From positions 9,294,428 to 9,358,427 of the forward strand of contig OZ025280.1 in assembly GCA_964019165.1 (NCBI GenBank): DNA of 64,000 nt, given 5' to 3'. The notes beneath the pieces are model-generated. The model ran no database searches and was not told where the DNA came from. It worked only from the letters and a program-made list of their open reading frames with translations. The position numbers and the translations under genes were made by a program. Below are positions 1-11,815 of this stretch, piece by piece. The stretch is from Mastigias papua (taxonomy: Eukaryota > Cnidaria > Scyphozoa > Rhizostomeae > Mastigiidae). The first letter of the stretch is position 1; every line of letters starts with the position of its first letter.

Positions 1-376
1 GTCAAATGTAGCACTTACATAGTATTGTCAGTTTTGGTACATGTAAAGCACTTTAAAGCTGTATTTAGTGTAAACACAAAGACTAACCCTCATTTGACTA
101 CGAAACATTGTCTAAACTACTGATATCAGTGTAACTGTAGATGTTAAAGTCGTTTAGTGCCTTAGATTGACACACTTCCACTCAATGTCAAACATACAAC
201 AGTATATGCACATGTATGTTGTTATAGCTTGCAATGGGCCTAAACTGCATAAGTGAGCAAACACTGACAATACAGCAACCAATACAGATCTAATGGTGAT
301 ACGATATTATAAATACTCCATTGACAGCAATGATGTGTTTAGATTATGGTTTTGAACTATGCAACACGTTATTATA
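1..376 (+). repeat. Reference monomer (first complete unit)
   Basis: Used here as the coordinate system for unit-relative positions; its start is arbitrary because the array is continuous. Landmarks are TACATGTA at 39-46, CTTTAAAG at 51-58, the ACTGATATCAGT palindrome at 119-130 (most units have ACTGGTATCAGT), dyad arms AACATACA at 191-198 and TGTATGTT at 213-220, a BglII-type AGATCT at 286-291, and a TATAAAT stretch near 308-314. G+C is 129 of 376 (34%). Length is close to two nucleosome repeats, which is only suggestive. I do not recognise the sequence as a named satellite. Confidence 0.95.
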
Positions 377-3300
377 GTCAAATGTAGCACTTACATAGTA
401 TAGTCAGTTTTGGTACATGTAAAGCACTTTATAGCTGTAGTTAGTGTAAAAACAAAGACTAACCCTCATTTGACTACGAAACATTGTCTAAACTACTGGT
501 ATAAGTGTAACTGTAGGTGTTAAAGTCGTTTAGTGCCTTAGATTGACACACTACCACTCAATGTCAAACATACAACAGTATATGCACATGTATGTTGTTA
601 TAGCTTGCAATGGGCCTAAACTGCATAAGTGAGCAAACACTGACAATACAGCAACCAATACAGATCTAATGGTGATACGATATTATAAATGCTCGATTGA
701 CAGCAAAGATGTGTTTAGATTATGGTTTTGAACTATGCAACACGTTATTATAGTCAAATGTAGCACTTACATAGTATTGTCAGTTTTGGTACATGTAAAG
801 CACTTTAAAGCTGTATTTAGTGTAAACACAAAGACTAACGCTCATTTGACTACGAAACATTGTCTAAACTACTGGTATCAGTGTAACTGTAGATGTTAAA
901 GTCGTTTAGTGCCTTAGATTGACACACTTCCACTCAATGTCAAACATACAACAGTATATGCACATGTATGTTGTTATAGCTTGCAATGGGCCTAAACTGC
1001 ATAAGTGAGCAAACACTGACAATACAGCAACCAATACAGATCTAATGGTGATACGATATTATAAATGCTCGATTGACAGCAAAGATGTGTTTAGATTATG
1101 GTTTTGAACTATGCAACACGTTATTATAGTCAAATGTAGCACTTACATAGTATAGTCAGTTTTGGTACATGTAAAGCACTTTAAAGCTGAAGTTAGTGTA
1201 AAAACAAAGACTAACGCTCATTTGACTACGAAACATTGTCTAAACTACTGGTATCAGTGTAACTGTAGATGTTAAAGTCGTTTAGTGCCTTAGATTGACA
1301 CACTTCCACTCAATGTCAAACATACAACAGTATATGCACATGTATGTTGTTATAGCTTGCAATGGGCCTAAACTGCATAAGTGAGCAAACACTGACAATA
1401 CAGCAACCAATACAGATCTAATGGTGATACGATATTATAAATGCTCGATTGACAGCAAAGATGTGTTTAGATTATGGTTTTGACCTATGCAACACGTTAT
1501 TATAGTCAAATGTAGCACTTACATAGTATTGTCAGTTTTGGTACATGTAAAGCACTTTAAAGCTGTATTTAGTGTAAAAACAAAGACTAACGCTCATTTG
1601 ACTACGAAACATTGTCGAAACTACTGGTATCAGTGTAACTGTAGATGTTAAAGTCGTTTAGTGCCTTAGATTGACACACTTCCACTCAATGTCAAACATA
1701 CAACAGTATATGCACATGTATGTTGTTATAGCTTGCAATGGGCCTAAACTGCATAAGTGAGCAAACACTGACAATACAGCAACCGATACAGATCTAATGG
1801 TGATACGATATTATAAATACTCCATTGACAGCAATGATGTGTTTAGATTATGGTGTTGAACTATGCAAAACGTTATTATAGTCAAATGTAGCACTTACAT
1901 ATGATAGTCAGTTTTGGTACATGTAAAGCACTTTAAAGCTGTAGTTAGTGTAAAAACAAAGACTAACGCTCATTTGACTACGAAACATTGTCTAAACTAC
2001 TGGTATCAGTGTAATTGTAGATGTTAAAGTCGTTTAGTGCCTTAGATTGACACACTTCCACTCAATGTCAAACATACAACAGTATATGCACATGTATGTT
2101 GTTATAGCTTGCAATGGGCCTAAACTGCATAAGTGAGCAAACACTGACAATACAGCAACCAATACAGATCTAATGGTGATACGATATTATAAATGCTCGA
2201 TTGACAGCAAAGATGTGTTTAGATTATGGTTTTGACCTATGCAACACGTTATTATAGTCAAATGTAGCACTTACATAGTATTGTCAGTTTTGGTACATGT
2301 AAAGCACTTTAAAGCTGTATTTAGTGTAAAAACAAAGACTAACGCTCATTTGACTACGAAACATTGTCGAAACTACTGGTATCAGTGTAACTGTAGATGT
2401 TAAAGTCGTTTAGTGCCTTAGATTGACACACTTCCACTCAATGTCAAACATACAACAGTATATGCACATGTATGTTGTTATAGCTTGCAATGGGCCTAAA
2501 CTGCATAAGTGAGCAAACACTGACAATACAGCAACCAATACAGATCTAATGGTGATACGATATTATAAATACTCCATTGACAGCAAAGATGTGTTTAGAT
2601 TATGGTTTTGAACTATGCAACACGTTATTATAGTCAAATGTAGCACTTACATAGTATAGTCAGTTTTGGTACATGTAAAGCACTTTAAAGCTGAAGTTAG
2701 TGTAAAAACAAAGACTAACGCTCATTTGACTACGAAACATTGTCTAAACTACTGGTATCAGTGTAACTGTAGATGTTAAAGTCGTTTAGTGCCTTAGATT
2801 GACACACTTCCACTCAATGTCAAACATACAACAGTATATGCACATGTATGTTGTTATAGCTTGCAATGGGCCTAAACTGCATAAGTGAGCAAACACTGAC
2901 AATACAGCAACCGATACAGATCTAATGGTGATACGATATTATAAATACTCCATTGACAGCAATGATGTGTTTAGATTATGGTGTTGAACTATGCAAAACG
3001 TTATTATAGTCAAATGTAGCACTTACATATGATAGTCAGTTTTGGTACATGTAAAGCACTTTAAAGCTGTAGTTAGTGTAAAAACAAAGACTAACGCTCA
3101 TTTGACTACGAAACATTCTCTAAACTACTGGAATCAGTGTAACTGTAGATGTTAAAGTCGTTTAGTGCCTTAGATTGACACACTTCCACTCAATGTCAAA
3201 CATACAACAGTATATGCACATGTATGTTGTTATAGCTTGCAATGGGCCTAAACTGCATAAGTGAGCAAACACTGACAATACAGCAACCAATACAGATCTA

Positions 3301-5264
3301 ATAGTGATACGATATTATAAATGCTCCATTGACAGCAAAGATGTGTTTAGATTATGGTTTTGAACTATGCAACACGTTATTATAGTCAAATGTAGCACTT
3401 ACATAGTATTGTCAGTTTTGGTACATGTAAAGCACTTTAAAGCTGTAGTTAGTGTAAAAACAAAGACTAACGCTCATTTGACTACGAAACATTGTCTAAA
3501 CTACTGGTATCAGTGTAACTGTAGCTGTTAAAGTCGTTTAGTGCCTTAGAGTGACACACTTCCACTCAATGTCAAACATACAACAGTATATGCACATGTA
3601 TGTTGTTATAGCTTGCAATGGGCCTAAACTGCATAAGTGAGCAAACACTGACAATACAGCAACCAATACAGATCTAATGGTGATACGATATTATAAATGC
3701 TCGATTGACTGCAAAGATGTGTTTAGATTATGGTTTTGAACTATGCAATATGTGATTATAGTCAAATGTAGCACTTACATAGTATAGTCAAGTTTGGTAC
3801 ATATAAAGCACTTTACAGCTGTATTTAGTGTAAAAACAAAGGCTAACTCTCATTTGACTACGAAACATTGTCTAAACTACTGGTATCAGTGTAACTGTAG
3901 ATGTTAAAGTCGTTTAGAGCCTTAGATTGACACACTTCCACTCAATGTCAAACATACAACAGTATATGCACATGTATGTTGTTATAGCTTGCAATGGGCC
4001 TAAACTGCATAAGTGAGCAAACACTGACAATACAGCAACCGATACAGATCTAATGGTGATACGATATTATAAATACTCCATTGACAGCAATGATGTGTTT
4101 AGATTATGGTGTAGAACTATGCAAAACGTTATTATAGTCAATTGTAGCACTTACATATGATAGTCAGGTTTGGTACATGTAAAGCACTTTAAAGCTGTAG
4201 TTAGTGTAAAAACAAAGACTAACGCTCATTTGACTACGAAACATTGTCTTAACTACTGGTATCAGTGTAACTGTAGCTGTTAAAGTCGTTTAGTGCCTTA
4301 GAGTGACACACTTCCACTCAATGTCAAACATACAACAGTATATGCACATGTATGTTGTTATAGCTTGCAATGGGCCTAAACTGCATAAGTGAGCAAACAC
4401 TGACAATACAGCAACCAATACAGATCTAATGGTGATACGATATTATAAATGCTCGATTGACAGCAAAGATGTGTTTAGATTATGGTTTTGAACTATGCAA
4501 TATGTGATTATAGTCAAATGTAGGACTTACATAGTATAGTCAATTTTGGTACATATAAAGCACTTTACAGCTGTATTTAGTGTAAAAACAACGGCTAACC
4601 CTCATTTGACTACGACACGTTGTCTAAACTACTGGTATCAGTGTAACTGTAGATGTTAAAGTCGTTTAGAGCCTTAGATTGACACACTTCCACTCAATGT
4701 CAAACATACAACAGTATATGCACATGTATGTTGTTATAGCTTGCAATGGGCCTAAACTGCATAAGTGAGCAAACACTGACAATACAGCAACCAATACAGA
4801 TCTAATAGTGATACGATATTATAAATGCTCCATTGACAGCAAAGATGTGTTTAGATTATGGTTTTGAACTATGCAACACGTTATTATAGTCAAATGTAGC
4901 ACTTACTTAATATAGTCAGTTTTGGTACATGTAAAGCACTTTACAGCTGTATTTAGTGTAAAAACAAAGGCTAACCCTCATTTGACTACGAAACATTGTC
5001 TAAACTACTGGTATCAGTGTAACTGTAGATGTTAAAGTCGTTTAGAGCCTTAGATTGACACACTTCCACTCAATGTCAAACATACAACAGTATATGCACA
5101 TGTATGTTGTTATAGCTTGCAATGGGCCTAAACTGCATAAGTGAGCAAATACTGACAATACAGCAACCAATACAGATCTAATAGTGATACGATATTATAA
5201 ATGCTCCATTGACAGCAAAGATGTGTTTAGATTATGGTTTTGAACTATGCAATATGTGATTATA

Positions 5265-5641
5265 GTCAAATGTAGCACTTACATAGTATAGACAGGTTTG
5301 GTACATATAAAGCACTTTAAAGCTGTATTTAGTGTACAAAACAAAGGCTAACCCTCATTTGACTACGAAACATTGTCTAAACTAATGGTATCAGTGTAAC
5401 TGTAGAATTTAAAGTCGTCTAGTGCCTTAGAGTGACACACTTCCTCTCAATGTCAAACTTACAACAGTATATGCACATGTATGTTGTTATAGCTTGCAAT
5501 GGGCCTAAACTGCATAAGTGAGCAAACACTGACAATACAGCAACCAATACAGATCTAATGGTGATACGATATTATAAATGCTCGATTGACAGCAAAGATG
5601 TGTTTAGATTATGGTTTTGAACTATGCAACACGTTATTATA
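5265..5641 (+). repeat. 377-bp monomer, ACTAATGG subtype
   Basis: One extra base in GTGTACAAAACAAAGG gives 377 bp. Other markers are ATAGACAGG, ACTAATGGTATC, AGAATTTAAAGTCGTC and TTCCTCTCAATG. The same subtype is at 13162, 32714 and 40611. It shares the insertion and AGAATTTAAAG with the unit at 6394, three units downstream, so one derives from the other. Confidence 0.88.
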
Positions 5642-6393
5642 GTCAAATGTAGCACTTACATAGTAATGTCAGTTTTGGTACATGTAAAGCACTTTAAAGC
5701 CGTATTTAGTGTAAACACAAAGACTAACGCTCATTTGACTACGAAACATTGTCTAAACTACTGGTATCAGTGTAACTGTAGATGTTAAAGTCGTTTAGTG
5801 CCTTAGATTGACACACTTCCACTCAATGTCAAACATACAACAGTATATGCACATGTATGTTGTTATAGCTTGCAATTGGCCTAAACTGCATAAGTGAGCA
5901 AACACTGACAATACAGCAACCAATACAGATCTAATGGTGATACGATATTATAAATACTCCATTGACAGCAAAGATGTGTTTAGATTATGGGTTTGAACTA
6001 TGCAACACGTTATTATAGTCAAATGTAGCACTTACATAGTATAGTCAGTTTTGGTACATGTAAAGCACTTTAAAGCTGTAGTTAGTGTAAAAACAAAGAC
6101 TAACGCTCATTTGACTACGAAACATTGTCTAAACTACTGGTATCAGTGTAACTGTAGATGTTAAAGTCGTTTAGTGCCTTAGATTGACACACTTCCACTC
6201 AATGTCAAACATACAACAGTATATGCACATGTATGTTGTTATAGCTTGCAATATGCCTAAACTGCATAGGTGAGCAAACACTGACAATACAGCAACCAAT
6301 ACAGATCTAATGGTGATACGATATTATAAATGCTCGATTGACAGCAAAGATGTGTTTAGATTATGGTTTTGAACTATGCAATATGTGATTATA

Positions 6394-6770
6394 GTCAAAT
6401 GTAGCACTTCCATAGTATAGACAGGTTTGGTACATATAAAGCACTTTAAAGCTGTATTTAGTGTACAAAACAAAGGCTAACCCTCATTTGACTACGAAAC
6501 ATTGTCTAAACTACTGGTATCAGTGTAACTGTAGAATTTAAAGTCGTCTAGTGCCTTAGAGTGACACACTTCCACCCAATGTCAAACTTACAACAGTATA
6601 TGCACATGTATGTTGTTATAGCTTGCAATGGGCCTAAACTGCATAAGTGAGCAAACACTGACAATACAGCAACCAATACAGATCTAATGGTGATACGATA
6701 TTATAAATACTCCATTGACAGCAAAGATGTGTTTAGATTATGGGTTTGAACTATGCAACACGTTATTATA
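6394..6770 (+). repeat. 377-bp monomer, CACTTCCATAG subtype
   Basis: It carries the same one-base insertion as 5265 but has CACTTCCATAG near its start and CCACCCAATG in the middle. Copies are at 14291, 33843, 41740 and 46629. The fifth copy (46629) marks the start of the duplicated 13-unit block. The subtype is a good tracer for long-range repeat copying. Confidence 0.88.
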
Positions 6771-9700
6771 GTCAAATGTAGCACTTACATAGTATAGTCA
6801 GGTTTGGTACATATAAAGCACTTTAAAGCTGTATTTAGTGTATAAACAAAGGCTAACCCTCATTTGACTACGAAACATTGTCTAAACTACTGGTATCAGT
6901 GTAACTGTAGATGTTAAAGTCGTTTAGAGCCTTAGATTGACACACTTCCACTCAATGTCAAACATACAACAGTATATGCACATGTATGTTGTTATAGCTT
7001 GCAATGGGCCTAAACTGCATAAGTGAGCAAACACTGACAATACAGCAACCAATACAGATCTAATGGTGATACGATATTATAAATACTCCATTGACAGCAA
7101 AGATGTGTTTAGATTATGGTTTTGAACTATGCAACACGTTATTATAGTCAAATGTAGCACTTACATAGTATAGTCAGTTTTGGTACATGTAAAGCACTTT
7201 AAAGCTGTATTTAGTGTAAAAACAAAGACTAACGCTCATTTGACTACGAAACATTGTCTAAACTACCGGTATCAGTGTAACTGTAGATGTTAAAGTCGTT
7301 TAGTGCCTTAGATTGACACACTTCCACTCAATGTCAAACTTACAACAGTATATGCACATGTATGTTGTTATAGCTTGCAATTGGCCTAAACTGCATAAGT
7401 GAGCAAACACTGACAATACAGCAACCAATACAGATCTAATGGTGATACGATATTATAAATACTCCATTGACAGCAAAGATGTGTTTAGATTATGGGTTTG
7501 AACTATGCAATATGTGATTATAGTCAAATGTAGCACTTACATAGTATAGTCAGGTTTGGTACATATAAAGCACTTTAAAGCTGTATTTAGTGTATAAACA
7601 AAGGCTAACCCTCATTTGACTACGAAACATTGTCTAAACTACTGGTATCAGTGTAACTGTAGATGTTAAAGTCGTTTAGAGCCTTAGATTGACACACTTC
7701 CACTCAATGTCAAACATACAACAGTATATGCACATGTATGTTGTTATAGCTTGCAATGGGCCTAAACTGCATAAGTGAGCAAACACTGACAATACAGCAA
7801 CCAATACAGATCTAATGGTGATACGATATTATAAATGCTCGATTGACAGCAAAGATGTGTTTAGATTATGGTTTTGAACTATGCAATATGTGATTATAGT
7901 CAAATGTAGCACTTACATAGTATAGTCAAGTTTGGTACATATAAAGCACTTTACAGCTGTAATTAGTGTAAAAACAAAGGCTAACCCTCATTTGACTACG
8001 AAACATTGTCTAAACTACTGGTATCAGTGTAACTGTAGATGTTAAAGTCGTTTAGTGCCTTAGATTGACACACTTTCACTCAATGTCAAACTTACAACAG
8101 TATATGCACATGTATGTTGTTATAGCTTGCAATGGGCCTAAACTGCATAAGTGAGCAAACACTGACAATACAGCAACCAATATAGATCTAATGGTGATAC
8201 GATATTATAAATACTCCATTGACAGCAAAGATGTGTTTAGATTATGGTTTTGAACTATGCAACACGTTATTATAGTCAAATGTAGCACTTACATAGTATA
8301 GTCAGTTTTGGTACATGTAAAGCACTTTAAAGCTGTATTTAGTGTAAAAACAAAGACTAACGCTCATTTTACTACGAAACATTGTCTAAACTACTGGTAT
8401 CAGTGTAACTGTAGATGTTAAAGTCGTTTAGTGCCTTAGATTGACACACTTCCACTCAATGTCAAACATACAACAGTATATGCACATGTATGTTGTTATA
8501 GCTTGCAATGGGCCTAAACTGCATAAGTGAGCAAACACTGACAATACAGCAACCAAGACAGATCTAATGGTGATACGATATTATAAATACTCCATTGACA
8601 GCAAAGATGTGTTTAGATTATGGTTTTGAACTATGCAACACGTTATTATAGTCAAATGTAGCACTTACATAGTATAGTCAGTTTTGGTACATGTAAAGCA
8701 CTTTAAAGCTGTATTTAGTGTAAAAACAAAGACTAACGCTCATTTGACTACGAAACATTGTCTAAACTACTGGTATCAGTGCAACTGTAGATGTTAAAGT
8801 CGTTTAGTGCCTTAGATTGACACACTTCCACTCAATGTCAAACATACAACAGTATATGCACATGTATGTTGTTATAGCTTGCAATGGGCCTAAACTGCAT
8901 AAGTGAGCAAACACTGACAATACAGCAAATAATTCAGATCTAATGGTGATACGATATTATAAATACTCCATTGACAGCAAAGATGTGTTTAGATTATGGT
9001 TTTGAACTATGCAACACGTTATTATAGTCAAATGTAGCACTTACATAGTATAGTCAGTTGTGGTACATGTAAAGCACTTTAAAGCTGTAGTTAGTGTAAA
9101 AACAAAGACTAACGCTCATTTGACTACGAAACATTGTCTAAACTACTGGTATCAGTGTAACTGTAGATGTCAAAGTCGATTAGTGCCTTAGATTGACACA
9201 CTTCCACTCAATGTCAAACATACAACAGTATATGCACATGTATGTTGTTATAGCTTGCAATGGGCCTAAACTGCATAAGTGAGCAAACACTGACAATACA
9301 GCAACCAATACAGATCTAATGGTGATACGATATTATAAATGCTCGATTGACAGCAAAGATGTGTTTAGATTATGGTTTTGAACTATGCAACACGTTATTA
9401 TAGTCAAATGTAGCACTTATATAGTATTGTCAGTTTTGGTACATGTAAAGCACTTTAAAGCTGAAATTAGTGTAAACACAAAGACTAACCCTCATTTGAC
9501 TACCAAACATTGTCTAAACTACTGGTATCAGTGTAACTGTAGATGTTAAAGTCGTTTAGTGCCTTAGATTGACACACTTCCGCTCAATGTCAAACATACA
9601 ACAGTATATGCACATGTATGTTGTTATAGCTTGCAATGGGCCTAAACTGCATAAGTGAGCAAACACTGACAATACAGCAACCAATACAGATCTAATGGTG

Positions 9701-11282
9701 ATACGATAATATAAATGCACGATTGACAGCAAAGATGTGGTTAGATTATGGTTTTGAACTATGCAACACGTTATTATAGTCAAATGTAGCACTTACATAG
9801 TATTGTCAGTTGTGGTACATGTAAAGCACTTTAAAGCTGTATTTAGTGTAAAAACAAAGACTAACGCTCATTTTACTACGAAACATTGTCTAAACTACTG
9901 GTATCAGTGTAACTGTAGATGTTAAAGTCGTTTAGTGCCTTAGATTGACACACTTCCACTCAATGTCAAACATACAACAGTATATGCACATGTATATTGT
10001 TATAGCTTGCAATGGGCCTAAACTGCATAAGTGAGCAAACACTGACAATACAGCAACTAATACAGATCTAATGGTGATACGATATTATAAATACTCCATT
10101 GACAGCAAAGATGTGTTTAGATTATGGTTTTGAACTATGCAACACGTTATTATAGTCAAATGTAGCACTTACATAGTATAGTCAGTTGTGGTACATGTAA
10201 AGCACTTTAAAGCTGTATTTAGTGTAAAAACAAAGACTAACGCTCATTTTACTACGAAACATTGTCTAAACTACTGGTATCAGTGTAACTGTAGATGTTA
10301 AAGTCGTTTAGTGCCTTAGATTGACACACTTCCACTCAATGTCAAACATACAACAGTATATGCACATGTATGTTGTTATAGCTTGCAATGGGCCTAAACT
10401 GCATAAGTGAGCAAACACTGACAATACAGCAACCAATACAGATCTAATGGTGATACGATATTATAAATACTCCATTGACAGCAAAGATGTGTTTAGATTA
10501 TGGTTTTGAACTATGCAACACGTTATTATAGTCAAATGTAGCACTTACATAGTATAGTCAGTTTTGGTACATGTAAAGCACTTTAAAGCTGTATTTAGTG
10601 TAAAAACAAAGACTAACTCTCATTTTACTACGAAACATTGTCTAAACTACTGGTATCAGTGTAACTGTAGATGTTAAAGTCGTTTAGTGCCTTAGATTGA
10701 CACACTTCCACTCAATGTCAAACATACAACAGTATATGCACATGTATGTTGTTATAGCTTGCAATGGGCCTAAACTGCATAAGTGAGCAAACACTGACAA
10801 TACAGCAACTAATACAGATCTAATGGTGATACGATATTATAAATACTCCATTGACAGCAAAGATGTGTTTAGATTATGGTTTTGAACTATGCAACACGTT
10901 ATTATAGTCAAATGTAGCACTTACATAGTATAGTCAGTTGTGGTACATGTAAAGCACTTTAAAGCTGTAGTTAGTGTAAAAACAAAGACTAACGCTCATT
11001 TGACTACGAAACATTGTCTAAACTACTGGTATCAGTGTAACTGTAGTTGTCAAAGTCGATTAGTGCCTTAGATTGACACACTTCCACTCAATGTCAAACA
11101 TACAACAGAATATGCACATGTATGTTGTTATAGCTTGCAGTGGGCCTAAACTGCATAAGTGAGCAAACACTGACAATACAGCAACCAATACAGATCTAAT
11201 GGTGATACGATATTATAAATACTCCATTGACAGCAAAGATGTGTGTAGATTATGGTTTTGAACTATGCAACACGTTATTATA

Positions 11283-11657
11283 GTCAAATGTAGCACTTAC
11301 ATAGTATAGTCAAGTTTGGTACATGTAAAGCACTTTAAAGCTGTAGTTAGTGTACAAACAAAGACTAACCCTCATTTGACTACGAAACATTGTCTAAACT
11401 ACTGGTATCAGTGTAACTGTAGATGTTAAAGTCGTTTAGTGCCTTAGATTGACACACTTCCACTCAATGTCAAACATACCACAATATATGCACATGTATG
11501 TTGTTATAGCTTGCAATGGGCCTAAACTGCATAAGTGAGCAAACACTGACAATACAGCAACAAATACAGATCTAATGGTGATACGATATTATACCTCCTC
11601 GATTGACGCAAAGATGTGTTTAGATTATGGTTTTGAACTATGCAACACGTTATTATA
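11283..11657 (+). repeat. 375-bp monomer with TATACCTCCTCG variant
   Basis: The normal TATAAATGCTCG is replaced by TATACCTCCTCG, and one base is lost just after it (GATTGACGCAAAG for GATTGACAGCAAAG). It also has CATACCACAATATATG. This rare, compound marker makes copies easy to trace: 19932, 22563, 38732 and 51894. It accounts for the minus-one in the 2,631-bp 7-mer length. Confidence 0.9.
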
Positions 11658-11815
11658 GTCAAATGTAGCACTTACATAGTATAGTCAGTTTTGGTACATG
11701 TAAAGCACTTTAAAGCTGTAGTTAGTGTAAAAACAAAGACTAACGCTCATTTGACTACGAAACATTGTCGAAACTACTGGTATCAGTGTAACTGTAGATG
11801 TTAAAGTCGTTTAGT

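Larger units (their letters stand above)
3919..9708 (+). repeat. Nested duplication, copy 1 (left block)
   Basis: This stretch matches 11816-17981 at an offset of 7,897 bp up to about 7500 and 8,273 bp thereafter. The change of offset equals exactly one 376-bp unit, which is missing here. At 7496-7511 the unit end combines GGGTTTGAAC (seen before the extra unit in the other copy) with CAATATGTG (seen after it). That chimeric end is what an unequal exchange deleting one unit would leave. A small difference is AATTTTGG at 4543 against AAGTTTGG in copy 2. Upstream, the match is lost at 3918/11815 (GAGCC against GTGCC). Confidence 0.85.

Noticed and set aside
1..376. Monomer as an ancient dimer of two 188-bp halves
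   Set aside because: GTCAAA occurs at 1 and 187, and AAAGCTGTATTTAGTG resembles AAAGTCGTTTAGTG at 55 and 137, but the rest of the halves do not align by eye. A computed self-alignment would be needed.
9556..9792. 78-codon open frame on the minus strand, repeated at 37005, 45278 and 50167, with a related form at 18581, 21212 and 23843
   Set aside because: It covers about two thirds of one satellite unit and begins with GTG rather than ATG. It is open only in certain variant units, and its recurrence follows the higher-order repeats. No domain or gene context supports it.
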